Below the pieces are notes generated by a model. The model searched no databases and was not told the origin of the DNA. It worked only from the letters and a program-made list of their open reading frames with translations. The position numbers were made by a program, and so were the translations under genes. A stretch of DNA of 64,000 bases from positions 62,001-126,000 of the forward strand of contig JAZKHE010000009.1 in NCBI GenBank assembly GCA_040385525.1, read 5' to 3'. Below, piece by piece: positions 26,490 to 34,746 of this stretch. The stretch comes from JAZKHE01 sp040385525 (lineage in GTDB: Bacteria > Bacteroidota > Bacteroidia > UBA4408). How positions within the stretch are numbered: the first letter of the stretch is position 1; each line of letters starts with the position of its first letter.

Positions 26490-27455
26490 ATGAGCGAAGT
26501 AGTTTTAAATAGCATAAATGATGAAAAGCCTGCAAAAAGTGCAATGGCTAATCATGCAAAAGAACATACCGAAGAACCTTTTAATTTTAGAGTTTTTGTA
26601 AAAGACACTTTTTCGGTTTTAGTAGGTATAGCCTTTGCTACCATTGGTTTAGAGTTTTTTATCGTACCTAATCATTTGCTCGATGGTGGTGTAACAGGTA
26701 TTTCTCTTTTGTTAGCTTTTATTACTAAAATGGATGTGTCCGTTTTTATTTTTGTAATTAATCTTCCGTTTATTTTTATGGGATACAAGCAAGTTGGTAA
26801 ATTATTTGCTTTAAAAACTTTTCTTGCCATTCTTACGCTTTCTGTTGTGCTTATGATTTTACACACGTTTCATCCAAAAGCACTAACCAACGAACCTATT
26901 TTGATAGCGGTGTTCGGTGGTATTTGTTTGGGCGCAGGTATTGGTTTTGCTATGCGAGGTGGTTGTGTTATTGATGGTACAGAAGTATTAGCACTTTTTC
27001 TTACGCGAAAAACAAGTATGCAAGTAGGCGAAATTATTTTGATAATTAATGTTGTAATTTTTGCTGTTGCAGCTGCTTTACAAGGAATTGAAACTGCATT
27101 GTATTCTATTTTAACTTTTATGGCTGCTTCTAAAACTGTTGATTTTTTAACCAACGGAATTGAAGAATACACTGGCGTAATGATTATAAGTGAAGAAAGT
27201 GAAAAGATTAGAAAGCAAATAATTATTCAGTTAGGTAGAGGTGTTACTATATATAGCGGTAAAAGAGGTTTAAGAGGTAAAAAGGCACAAGAAAGCGGTA
27301 TGAATAATCGTGATATTATTTACACGGTAGTTACTAAGTTAGAGCTTAGCAAAGTGAGAACCATTGTTGATGAAATTGATAAAACTAGTTTTATGACTAC
27401 GCATAGCATTAATAGCGTTAAAGGCGGAATGGTAAAAGCACGAAAACTACATTAG
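26490..27455 (+). CDS. YitT family membrane protein (DUF161 + DUF2179)
   Basis: A 321-residue inner-membrane protein. After a 30-residue soluble start come five or six helices (FSVLVGIAFATIGLEFFIVP, GVTGISLLLAFITKM, VFIFVINLPFIFMGY, FGGICLGAGIGFAMRGGCV, GEIILIINVVIFAVAAA) with the family signature HLLDGGVTGISLLL and GGCVIDGTEVLAL. The C-terminal 90 residues are the cytoplasmic DUF2179 domain (GVTIYSGKRGLRG, DIIYTVVTKLELSKVR). Substrate and role are unknown in the family. It begins an operon with the next small membrane protein and sits under the shared repeat operator, so the adjacent two-component system probably controls it. Confidence 0.92.
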   Translation: MSEVVLNSINDEKPAKSAMANHAKEHTEEPFNFRVFVKDTFSVLVGIAFATIGLEFFIVPNHLLDGGVTGISLLLAFITKMDVSVFIFVINLPFIFMGYKQVGKLFALKTFLAILTLSVVLMILHTFHPKALTNEPILIAVFGGICLGAGIGFAMRGGCVIDGTEVLALFLTRKTSMQVGEIILIINVVIFAVAAALQGIETALYSILTFMAASKTVDFLTNGIEEYTGVMIISEESEKIRKQIIIQLGRGVTIYSGKRGLRGKKAQESGMNNRDIIYTVVTKLELSKVRTIVDEIDKTSFMTTHSINSVKGGMVKARKLH

Positions 27456-27456
27456 C

Positions 27457-28014
27457 ATGATTAACTATCCTGTATTGTTTTTTGTAATTGTATTCGTAAG
27501 TTTTTATTTTGCTTACAATGCAGAGCGTGTAAAAAAAATGAATGCCTACAAAAAAAATAACAACGATTTTAATTCATTGAAAAATACCATTCGCACTAAT
27601 TTTAGTGTTGCGTCTATAGCTATTATTGGACTTTTTCTGGTTTTGATAGCTACTGTTTTTTTTTCGAACTATTTCTCTAATTTTTATTTTGTTGCGAGTT
27701 TAGAAAGTAATTTAATTACTTATTTAGGATTGTTTTTTATAAAAAGCTCAACTATTTTTTTAGTTGTTTTTGGGAATAGTGTTTCCAAAAAAAATGATTT
27801 CGAATTAGACAAAATGGACTTAAAAATGATTTTAAAAATTGAAATGATTTTTTTGTTTTGCATTGCAACTTTTGCATTTGGCGTTTTTTTATATACAAAA
27901 TTGGTCGTTTTACTTTTATGTCTGTTGCCTTTTATTGCGTTGATTTTGCTTACAACTAAAAAATATTACTTTATTAAAAAAGAAACTAATCTTCCTCGTA
28001 TAAGCGAAGCTTAA
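27457..28014 (+). CDS. Small membrane protein of unknown function
   Basis: A 185-residue protein that I do not recognise. Helices are visible at the N-terminus (YPVLFFVIVFVSFYFAYNA), near residue 50 (VASIAIIGLFLVLIATVFF), near 95 (YLGLFFIKSSTIFLVVFG), and as a pair near 130-165 (IEMIFLFCIATFAFGVFLYT, VVLLLCLLPFIALILL). It starts one base after the yitT stop, so it is translationally linked to it. Its last 29 bases overlap the 3' end of the convergent histidine kinase gene, so the two coding frames share DNA on opposite strands. Confidence 0.75.
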   Translation: MINYPVLFFVIVFVSFYFAYNAERVKKMNAYKKNNNDFNSLKNTIRTNFSVASIAIIGLFLVLIATVFFSNYFSNFYFVASLESNLITYLGLFFIKSSTIFLVVFGNSVSKKNDFELDKMDLKMILKIEMIFLFCIATFAFGVFLYTKLVVLLLCLLPFIALILLTTKKYYFIKKETNLPRISEA

Positions 28015-29356
28015 GATTAACTTCGGTAAACTCTTTAATTTTTGAACGTATAATTATTTTGCCTCTATGCAATGCAATTATTTTTGATGTTAAAGATAAA
28101 CCTAAACCGTGCCCAGGATATGTTTTTGCATTTACGCCTCTAAAAAAGGGTTGATTAATTTTTTCAATATCTTCTTCAGAAATACCAATTCCTTTGTCTT
28201 TAAAACTAATAGCAATCATTTCGTGTTGAACTTTAAAAACAATGTTTACGGTTTTATCGTTGCTAAATTTGCAAGCGTTATCCATTATATTTATTAGTGC
28301 ACTTTTTAATAAATGCTCGCTACCCATTACAATTAATTTTCCCTCATCATCAGGAAACTCATTAATTTCAATATTAATTGTGTAATCTGGTTTTCTTTTT
28401 AAAAGCTCGTGTCGTGTTGCCCAAAGCAGTTCATCAAAACGAATTTTTTTCATTTTTAACTGAGAAAGATCCATGTCAGCTTGCGCCAATTCGAGCAAAC
28501 CATTGGTTAAATTATTTACACTTTTAATGTCTTCGAGAATTGAATTTAAAACCGATTTGTATTCTTCGGGTTCGCGCTCGCTCATTAATGCAACTTCTAA
28601 CTGACCCGTTATTGATGTTAATGGTGTTCTCAATTCATGCGACGAATTGGAAACAAAACTTTTTTGAAATTCAAAACTTTTTTGAATGCGCTCGAGCATA
28701 CGATTAAATGTATTAGCTAAGTGGCTAATTTCATCTTTTCCATTTCCTTCGTTTACCCTTAACGTAAGGTTTGAAGCGGTAGTTTTTTCTACCTGTTCAA
28801 CAACTCCAGATATTGGACTAAGTGCTTGCCCAGAGTATATCCAGCCAGAAAGCATTGTGGCAATTACACAAACTAAAAGTCCTATTAATAAAATAATTTC
28901 TAAGTTTTCTAACTTGTTAAAACCATCTCTATCGTATGCAGATACTATTACTACAAAAAGATTATTTTTATAAGGATAAATTATTGCCAATACTTCATTT
29001 TTATCATCATTATATTTTATTTCTTTTTCGCTACGAATTTTATCTAAAAACGAAGTTTCAATTGTTTTTTTGTCGTCGTTGGTATTAAATATTTGTTTGT
29101 TTTTTTCGTTATAAATTAATATTCTTTCATTAGGTAAATAGGCAGTATTTCTATCAAAAATTTTCATTAACGTGTCGCTTACTTCATCAACTTCTACAAC
29201 TAGTTTTCCGTAATTTTTAGCTTTTTCGTTTAAGCGTTCATAAAATTCTTTTTGTCGGTATGTAGATGAAAAATAATAAATAGCAAACGCAAAAATAGCT
29301 AGGAGAGAAGCTACAATAATTGTAAACTGAATGGCAAGGCGTGTGCGTATTTTCAT
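27986..29356 (-). CDS. Sensor histidine kinase (HAMP-HisKA-HATPase)
   Basis: A 456-residue membrane kinase. TM1 is about 9-29, a periplasmic sensor of about 120 residues follows, and TM2 is about 152-174. A HAMP linker (PISGVVEQVEKTTASNL) leads into HisKA with the phospho-acceptor H240 in SNSSHELRTPLTSI. The ATPase domain has the N-box INIMDNACKFS, the G1 motif FKDKGIGI and the G2 motif GHGLGLSL. The order fits the CusS/ArlS-like group. Its partner response regulator gene is two bases upstream on the same strand. Its 3' end overlaps the convergent small membrane protein gene by 29 bases. Signal unknown. Confidence 0.95.
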   Translation of the reverse strand: MKIRTRLAIQFTIIVASLLAIFAFAIYYFSSTYRQKEFYERLNEKAKNYGKLVVEVDEVSDTLMKIFDRNTAYLPNERILIYNEKNKQIFNTNDDKKTIETSFLDKIRSEKEIKYNDDKNEVLAIIYPYKNNLFVVIVSAYDRDGFNKLENLEIILLIGLLVCVIATMLSGWIYSGQALSPISGVVEQVEKTTASNLTLRVNEGNGKDEISHLANTFNRMLERIQKSFEFQKSFVSNSSHELRTPLTSITGQLEVALMSEREPEEYKSVLNSILEDIKSVNNLTNGLLELAQADMDLSQLKMKKIRFDELLWATRHELLKRKPDYTINIEINEFPDDEGKLIVMGSEHLLKSALINIMDNACKFSNDKTVNIVFKVQHEMIAISFKDKGIGISEEDIEKINQPFFRGVNAKTYPGHGLGLSLTSKIIALHRGKIIIRSKIKEFTEVNLKLRLYEED

Positions 29357-29358
29357 TG

Positions 29359-30045
29359 TTAATTATCTCGTAAAGTATAACCCATTCCTATGTGGGTATG
29401 AATTAATTTTAAGCTGTGGTTTTTATCAATTTTTTTTCGCAAAAAATTAATATAAACATCAATAACATTGGTTCCAGTATCAAAATTAATGTCCCAAATT
29501 TTATCGGCAATTTCGGCTCTCGAAATTACTTTTTCTTTGTTTCGCATTAAGAGTTCTAATAGCGAAAACTCTTTTGCAGTAAGCTCTATTACTTTGTCTT
29601 GTCGCTTTACAGTTTTGGTTTCGGTGTTTAATTCTAAGTCAGCTATTTTTAAAATATTTTGTTTTGGATTACTTTTTTCTGATCGTTTTAATAACGCTTT
29701 AATTCGGGCAACAAGTTCTCTAAATTCAAATGGTTTTACAAGATAATCGTCTGCACCGCTATCAAAGCCATTCAATTTATCTTCGGTTGTGCTAAGTGCT
29801 GTTAAAATTAAAACGGGTAACGAAAAATTTTGCGCTCTTATTTCTTTGCAAACATCGTAACCATTTATTATTGGAATATTTAAATCGATTATAGCTAAAT
29901 CGTAATTGCCTTTTAAAATCATTTGTTTACCAATTTTGCCATCATAAGCAATATCAGCCTTAAATTGATTTTCCTCAAGCCCTTTTTTGATAAACAAGGC
30001 TACTTTCGGTTCGTCCTCAATAATTATGATTTTTGTTTGGCGCAT
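29359..30045 (-). CDS. OmpR/PhoB-family response regulator
   Basis: A 228-residue regulator. The receiver has the acidic pair E10-D11 (IIIIEDEPK), the phospho-acceptor D54 in LAIIDLNIP, T in LILTALST, and K in DYLVKPFEF. The C-terminal winged helix shows LTAKEFSLLELLMRNKEKVISR and a VIDVYINFLRKKID recognition helix. I chose the second ATG (MRQTKIIII). An ATG six codons earlier adds MFEICF, unusual for the family. Start at 30045 also gives the same distance (48 bases) to the upstream repeat operator as at yitT (47). The histidine kinase follows two bases downstream. Autoregulation is likely. Confidence 0.94.
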   Translation of the reverse strand: MRQTKIIIIEDEPKVALFIKKGLEENQFKADIAYDGKIGKQMILKGNYDLAIIDLNIPIINGYDVCKEIRAQNFSLPVLILTALSTTEDKLNGFDSGADDYLVKPFEFRELVARIKALLKRSEKSNPKQNILKIADLELNTETKTVKRQDKVIELTAKEFSLLELLMRNKEKVISRAEIADKIWDINFDTGTNVIDVYINFLRKKIDKNHSLKLIHTHIGMGYTLRDN

Positions 30046-30081
30046 AAAACAAATTTCAAACATTTTAAGTTAACAATGCTG

Positions 30082-30113
30082 TTTTAAATTGTTTTTTAAT
30101 CTCATTTTAATCT
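30082..30113 (-). promoter_or_regulatory. Tandem repeat operator upstream of the response regulator gene
   Basis: On the plus strand TTTTAATC occurs at 30094-30101 and 30105-30112 with a weaker TTTTAAAT at 30082, giving spacings of 12 and 11 bp. The 20-mer at 30094-30113 differs by one base from the yitT site at 26423-26442. Relative to its gene the repeat is in the opposite orientation to that at yitT. Confidence 0.6.
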
Positions 30114-30166
30114 AGTTATGATTTTGAAAGAAGTTGTTCTTGAGAAATTAAAAATTTGAAACATAA

Positions 30167-30192
30167 AAAAGCCCGAATTTCTTCGGGCTTTT
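30167..30192 (-). terminator. Rho-independent terminator of the OmpP1 gene
   Basis: AAAAGCCCGAA (30167-30177), four-base loop, TTCGGGCTTTT (30182-30192). The stem is perfect. Read on the minus strand it ends in a T-run and follows the OmpP1/FadL gene stop by 24 bases. Confidence 0.9.
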
Positions 30193-30216
30193 AAAATTGT
30201 TTGTGCTTTAGTTTAA

Positions 30217-31668
30217 CTAAAATCTATAACCAAAAGTTAATAAAAAGCTTTTACTATTTATTGTGTTTTTTGTTGGATTTACTAATGTTACTGATGGATC
30301 GTATAAGTAATAATTTTCTTTGTAATTGCTAAACACTGTTGCAACATCAAGGTAATAATCTTCGTCTCTCCAGCCTAAACCAACAGTATAATTGTTTCTT
30401 GTGCTATTGTTTATGCCACTTTTAAAAGGATTGCCATACAAAGCATAACCCAATCTAAATGCAAAGTTTTCGTATTTTACTTCAGCGCCTGTTCTTAAGT
30501 TTCCGGCTGCAGTATATTTTCTTTTTACTTCGCTATTTTCTGCATTAAAATTATATTTTGTTGAACGTAATTTTGCAGATGCGTAATCAACAAACTCATA
30601 CTCGCCGCTAATAACTGCGTATTTACCAAGTACAAATGCTAAACTACCTGTTGCACGCATTGGAGTTTTTAAACGGTAATCAAATTTTCCGCTGGGCGAT
30701 TCTGATGTGTAAGTGCTTCCATTATCAAAATTACCTGTAATGTCGGCGCTATACGTTTCTGTTAATCTAAAAAATGAAGGCGTGTGAAGAGATGCACCAA
30801 TTCTAACAAAATCGGCTGGTTTAAAAATAATTCCGCCTTTAAAATTAAATCCGCTTCCAGTTACATTTAATCTTTGATTTAACTGCATGCTTTTAAAAAA
30901 GCCAATAGAGTTTAAATCGTCTGCTTCTTCGTACATTACTTCTTCGCTATATCTAACTCTAGGAAAAGCAAAAGTACCACCCACAAAAATTTTATCAGCA
31001 TAATTTCCGCCAACCGAAAATACTGTTTCGCCCATACCGCCTGTACTTTCAAATGTTTTTTGTTGTGTTTGTCCTCCAGAAGTTATATCGCTAAAATAAC
31101 GATTAATTGTGCTAGGTACGGTGTCAATTAAATAAGTGTTAAAAGCCATTCCGCTTCCAAACTGATCCAAATTATCGGGACTAGTTCCGTTGGCATCGTT
31201 TAAATAGGTATCTAAAATTGAACTTGTTCCTCTGCCTTGAATAAACATTCGGTTATTAAAGTTATTGTAACGATTATAACCAAAACCAAAGTTTACAAAT
31301 TTCCATTCAGGAATATCATCGTCTTTTCCAATTTTGTTCGACAATACAAAACCAAAATTATTAAAGTTTAAATTGTATTTTTCGTCTTCGTTTAAAACGC
31401 TGTTATAATCAGAAGCGGTGCTTTGATAATAGATTGATGGCGTAACACTAAACTCCGATTTACGGTATACACCCAAACCTCCAGGGTTTGAACTAAGTGT
31501 TGAAAAATCTGCTCCTAGTGCACCAAACGCTCCGCCCATTGCTGTAGAACGTGCCGTTCCACCAAAAGTAATTTGTGAGTAACGTAAAGCATCTACTTCG
31601 TTTTGCGCATTGGCTTGCATACTGCACAAAAAACTTGTACCAACTAATAAGCCTAAAATCTTTTTCAT
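30217..31668 (-). CDS. Outer-membrane transport protein, OmpP1/FadL/TodX family
   Basis: A 483-residue barrel. Signal peptide MKKILGLLVGTSFLCSMQANAQ. The mature N-terminus ALRYSQITFGGTARSTAMGG leads into GAFGALGADFSTLSSNPGGLG, the N-terminal hatch signature of Bacteroidota FadL-like proteins. The rest alternates strands and ends in SFLLTFGYRF with the C-terminal aromatic F. The family imports hydrophobic compounds, such as long-chain fatty acids, across the outer membrane. The second-to-last strands (DEDYYLDVATVFSNYKENY) are typical. It lies downstream of the Gly/Tyr/Asn-rich protein gene, with a terminator-like hairpin in between, and has its own terminator after it. Confidence 0.9.
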   Translation of the reverse strand: MKKILGLLVGTSFLCSMQANAQNEVDALRYSQITFGGTARSTAMGGAFGALGADFSTLSSNPGGLGVYRKSEFSVTPSIYYQSTASDYNSVLNEDEKYNLNFNNFGFVLSNKIGKDDDIPEWKFVNFGFGYNRYNNFNNRMFIQGRGTSSILDTYLNDANGTSPDNLDQFGSGMAFNTYLIDTVPSTINRYFSDITSGGQTQQKTFESTGGMGETVFSVGGNYADKIFVGGTFAFPRVRYSEEVMYEEADDLNSIGFFKSMQLNQRLNVTGSGFNFKGGIIFKPADFVRIGASLHTPSFFRLTETYSADITGNFDNGSTYTSESPSGKFDYRLKTPMRATGSLAFVLGKYAVISGEYEFVDYASAKLRSTKYNFNAENSEVKRKYTAAGNLRTGAEVKYENFAFRLGYALYGNPFKSGINNSTRNNYTVGLGWRDEDYYLDVATVFSNYKENYYLYDPSVTLVNPTKNTINSKSFLLTFGYRF

Positions 31669-31693
31669 AAAATTAGAATTTGAGTTTTATAAA

Positions 31694-31725
31694 AAGGGGT
31701 TGATTTTTTTATTTGTCAACCCCTT
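31694..31725 (-). terminator. Terminator after the Gly/Tyr/Asn-rich protein gene
   Basis: AAGGGGTTGA (31694-31703) and TCAACCCCTT (31716-31725) form a perfect 10-bp stem. On the minus strand it is followed by TTTTTATAAAA. It falls 18 bases after the stop of the gene at 31743 and 26 bases before the OmpP1 start. Confidence 0.8.
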
Positions 31726-31742
31726 AAATTTTTTTTTGAGAA

Positions 31743-33152
31743 CTATCTTGGGCCTCTTCCGCCACCTCCGCCACCGCTGCTTCTTGGTGAAGAACTTCCT
31801 CCACCTCCACCACCAGATTTAGGAGCTGAGTAACCTCCGCCACCACCTCCACTAGATTTTGGTGCAGAATATCCGCCTCCGCTAGAGCGAGGTGAACTAG
31901 AACCACCACTATTGCTTGGAGAAGAATAAGTTCCGCCGCTTGATTTTGGAGTATTGCTGCTTCCTCCACGTGGACCATTATTTATGTTTCCTCCGTTATT
32001 TTCACTTCCACCTGTTTTTGGTGTGTTGTAATTTCCACCTCCACGCGGACCGTTATTTGTGTTTCCTCCGCTGTTTTCGCTTCCGCCAGTTTTTGGTGTA
32101 TCAAATCTTCCACCACCTCTTGGTCCATTGTTTACAGGGTTAGTATTTGTTCCATCGTTAGTTTTACCACCCGATGTATTTCCTCCTCTAGGGCCATTGT
32201 TTACTGGATTTGAATTAACACCATCGGTAGTTTTACCACCATTAGCATTTCCACCTCTTGGGCCATAATTATTAGTTGAGTTAATACTTTTTACTCCAGC
32301 TCTATCAACACCTGTTGCTTTTTCGTAACGTTGGTTAAATGGCTCACGAGCATTAGTTGCTTTTCCGTTAGAACTTGTAGAACCTCTGTGTCCGTAATGT
32401 GTATTGTTATCGTAGCTATTGTAATAGTAATTGTTATTCATTGCATTGTTATATCCATTCCAGTAGCCATTGTTATATCCATTATTATAACCGTGGTGGT
32501 AACCATGATTATATCCGCCACCCCAACCATAACCTGGGTATCCGCCCCAGCCGTAGTTGTAACCATAGCCTCCACCCCAGCCACCACCGTAACCGTAACT
32601 TACTCCCCAACCAGAATTCCAACCCCAACCGCTAGAGTAACCTACGCCCCAAGAGTTTCTCCAATAAGGTCCCCAGCAATTGCCGTAAGATGGTCCCCAC
32701 CAGTTGTAAGTATTGTAAATACTTGTTCCCCACATGTATGGATTGTAATCGTAGTAATACATATTAGTATAAAACGGATCGTAATAACCCCAACTAACTG
32801 CTGGCGAATAAAAACGACGAATTCTAGCTGCATAAGCATAATCGTAATAATCGTCGCTATTAAAACTACTATTATTGTTGTTTCTGTTTTGTTCTAACGA
32901 CGAGTTATCGTACTCTTCCTTATTTGCTTTTTTATCAGTTTTAACTGCATTAGGATCGTAGTAATCGCCATCAGAACTTTTGGTTTCTGTTGAACCCGAT
33001 TTTTCTTCTGGTAAGTTATACTCTTCCTTTTTAGATTTTTTGTCTTTTTTATCCTTTTTAGAATAATAAATATCGTCTTCTTGAGCCATTAAACTCGACG
33101 TATGAAGCATTCCGAATAAAACTGCGGCGGTAAGTAATTTAATTGCTTTCAT
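31743..33152 (-). CDS. Secreted low-complexity Gly/Tyr/Asn/Trp-rich protein
   Basis: A 469-residue exported protein starting at MKAIKLLTAAVLFGML; the ATG eleven codons earlier would bury the signal peptide. After cleavage near SLMAQ comes a charged part (YYSKKDKKDKKSKKEEY), then residues of about 115-235 rich in Tyr/Trp/Gly/Asn (GWGWNSGWGVSYGYGGGWGG, then NHGYHHGYNNGYNNGYWNG). About six repeats of NNGPRGG follow with GGKTNDGTNTNPV-type spacers. A Gly/Ser tail (GGGYSAPKSSGGGGGG) ends in GRGPR. I recall similar proteins next to OmpP1 and proS in other Bacteroidota, but have not checked. No enzyme domain is seen. An extracellular or periplasmic structural role is a guess. Confidence 0.8.
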   Translation of the reverse strand: MKAIKLLTAAVLFGMLHTSSLMAQEDDIYYSKKDKKDKKSKKEEYNLPEEKSGSTETKSSDGDYYDPNAVKTDKKANKEEYDNSSLEQNRNNNNSSFNSDDYYDYAYAARIRRFYSPAVSWGYYDPFYTNMYYYDYNPYMWGTSIYNTYNWWGPSYGNCWGPYWRNSWGVGYSSGWGWNSGWGVSYGYGGGWGGGYGYNYGWGGYPGYGWGGGYNHGYHHGYNNGYNNGYWNGYNNAMNNNYYYNSYDNNTHYGHRGSTSSNGKATNAREPFNQRYEKATGVDRAGVKSINSTNNYGPRGGNANGGKTTDGVNSNPVNNGPRGGNTSGGKTNDGTNTNPVNNGPRGGGRFDTPKTGGSENSGGNTNNGPRGGGNYNTPKTGGSENNGGNINNGPRGGSSNTPKSSGGTYSSPSNSGGSSSPRSSGGGYSAPKSSGGGGGGYSAPKSGGGGGGSSSPRSSGGGGGGRGPR

Positions 33153-33194
33153 ATTATTATGTTTTAAGTTGTAAACTATATCCAATTGTATTTG

Positions 33195-33202
33195 TATTTT
33201 TG
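33195..33202 (+). promoter_or_regulatory. Candidate -7 element of proS (TATTTTTG)
   Basis: An exact TANNTTTG match 57 bases before the proS ATG, in the short divergent region shared with the minus-strand secreted protein gene. Confidence 0.45.
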
Positions 33203-33245
33203 AACCCTAAAATGTTCACTTAACATAAAGATACAAATTCTATAC

Positions 33246-33253
33246 CAAAAATA
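33246..33253 (-). promoter_or_regulatory. Candidate -7 element of the secreted protein gene (TATTTTTG on minus)
   Basis: CAAAAATA on the plus strand reads TATTTTTG on the minus strand. It is 93 bases upstream of the start at 33152. Together with the proS box it gives two facing, overlapping promoters. Confidence 0.4.
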
Positions 33254-33259
33254 TAATAT

Positions 33260-34735
33260 ATGGCAAAAGATTTAGTTACACGCGCTCAAGACTACTCAAA
33301 ATGGTACAATGATATTGTTACAAAAGCCGATTTAGCCGAAAACTCGGCAGTAAGAGGTTGCATGGTTATAAAACCCTATGGATACGCTATTTGGGAAAAT
33401 ATGCAAGCTCAGTTAGATAAAATGTTTAAAGATACTGGACACGTAAACGCATATTTCCCATTATTTATTCCAAAATCTTTTTTTTCTAAAGAAGCCAGCC
33501 ATGTTGATGGTTTTGCTAAAGAGTGCGCTGTTGTTACGCATTACCGTTTAAAAAATGACCCTAATGGTGGTGGAGTTATTGTTGATGAAGATGCTAAACT
33601 AGAAGAAGAACTAATTGTGCGTCCAACTTCTGAAACAATTATTTGGAACACCTACAAAGGCTGGATACAGTCGTATAGAGATTTACCTTTATTAATAAAC
33701 CAATGGGCAAACGTTGTTCGTTGGGAAATGCGTACACGTTTATTTTTGCGTACTGCAGAGTTTTTGTGGCAAGAAGGGCACACAGCGCATGCCACAGCAG
33801 AAGAAGCAATTGAAGAAACAGAAAAAATGTTGGATGTGTATGCCGATTTTGCTGAAAAATGGATGGCAATTCCAGTAATTAAAGGAATAAAAACACCAAA
33901 CGAGCGTTTTGCTGGTGCAATAGAAACCTATTGTATTGAGGCTATGATGCAAGATGGTAAAGCTTTGCAAGCGGGTACTTCTCATTTTTTAGGACAAAAT
34001 TTTGCGAAAGCTTTTGATGTAAAATTTACTGGTAAAGATGGAAAGTTAGATTATGTTTGGGCTACATCTTGGGGCGTTTCAACGCGTTTGATGGGTGCAT
34101 TAATTATGACTCATTCTGATGACGAAGGTTTGGTTTTGCCTCCAAAATTAGCGCCACATCAAGTTGTAATTGTTCCTATTTACAAAACAGATGATGAACT
34201 AAATCGTATAAACGAAAAAGTTGCAGAAATAAAACAAAAATTAGAAGCAAAAAATATTCGTGTAAAATACGATAACAGAGATACTCAACGCCCAGGTTGG
34301 AAATTTGCTGAATACGAATTTAAAGGTGTGCCTGTGCGTATTGCAATAGGAGCAAGAGATTTAGAAAATAATTCGGTTGAGGTTGCGCGCCGCGATACTA
34401 GAGAAAAAGAAACGCTTCAAATAACTGATATTGAAAATAAAATTGAACATCTGTTAGAAAAAATTCAGGATAATTTATTTAATCGTGCTTTGCAAAATCG
34501 AGTTGATAATATGCATCAAGTTGATACTTACGATGAGTTTAAAAAAATTACTGCAAAAGAAGGTGGCTTTATAATGGCGCACTGGGATGGCACTCCAGAA
34601 ACAGAACAAAAAATTAAAGAAGAAACAAAAGCAACAATTCGTTGTATTCCTTTAAACAATAAACAAGAAGATGGTGTTTGTATTTATAGCGGAAAGCCAT
34701 CTAAACAAAGAGTTTTATTTGCAAAAGCATACTAA
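33260..34735 (+). CDS. proS: Prolyl-tRNA synthetase, archaeal/eukaryotic-like (ProS type 3)
   Basis: A 491-residue class II synthetase that charges tRNA-Pro. Motif 2 is ANVVRWEMRTRLFLRTAEFL, and motif 3 contains WGVSTRLMGALIM. RPTSETIIW and QEGHTAHAT are signatures of the shorter archaeal-type enzyme without the bacterial insertion domain. The anticodon-binding domain (PHQVVIVPIY, then VKYDNRDTQRPGWKFAEYE) and the zinc-like C-terminal extension ending in the conserved tyrosine (LFAKAY) are present. This form is normal in Bacteroidota. It is the first gene after a divergent promoter region, and a hypothetical gene follows 11 bases later. Confidence 0.97.
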   Translation: MAKDLVTRAQDYSKWYNDIVTKADLAENSAVRGCMVIKPYGYAIWENMQAQLDKMFKDTGHVNAYFPLFIPKSFFSKEASHVDGFAKECAVVTHYRLKNDPNGGGVIVDEDAKLEEELIVRPTSETIIWNTYKGWIQSYRDLPLLINQWANVVRWEMRTRLFLRTAEFLWQEGHTAHATAEEAIEETEKMLDVYADFAEKWMAIPVIKGIKTPNERFAGAIETYCIEAMMQDGKALQAGTSHFLGQNFAKAFDVKFTGKDGKLDYVWATSWGVSTRLMGALIMTHSDDEGLVLPPKLAPHQVVIVPIYKTDDELNRINEKVAEIKQKLEAKNIRVKYDNRDTQRPGWKFAEYEFKGVPVRIAIGARDLENNSVEVARRDTREKETLQITDIENKIEHLLEKIQDNLFNRALQNRVDNMHQVDTYDEFKKITAKEGGFIMAHWDGTPETEQKIKEETKATIRCIPLNNKQEDGVCIYSGKPSKQRVLFAKAY

Positions 34736-34746
34736 TATTTTTTAAA

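Noticed and set aside
32331..32897. Plus-strand open frames opposite the Gly/Tyr/Asn-rich gene, up to 188 codons
   Set aside because: Repetitive codons of the real minus-strand gene leave other frames open. The translation is Ile/Val/Thr low complexity without a start context.
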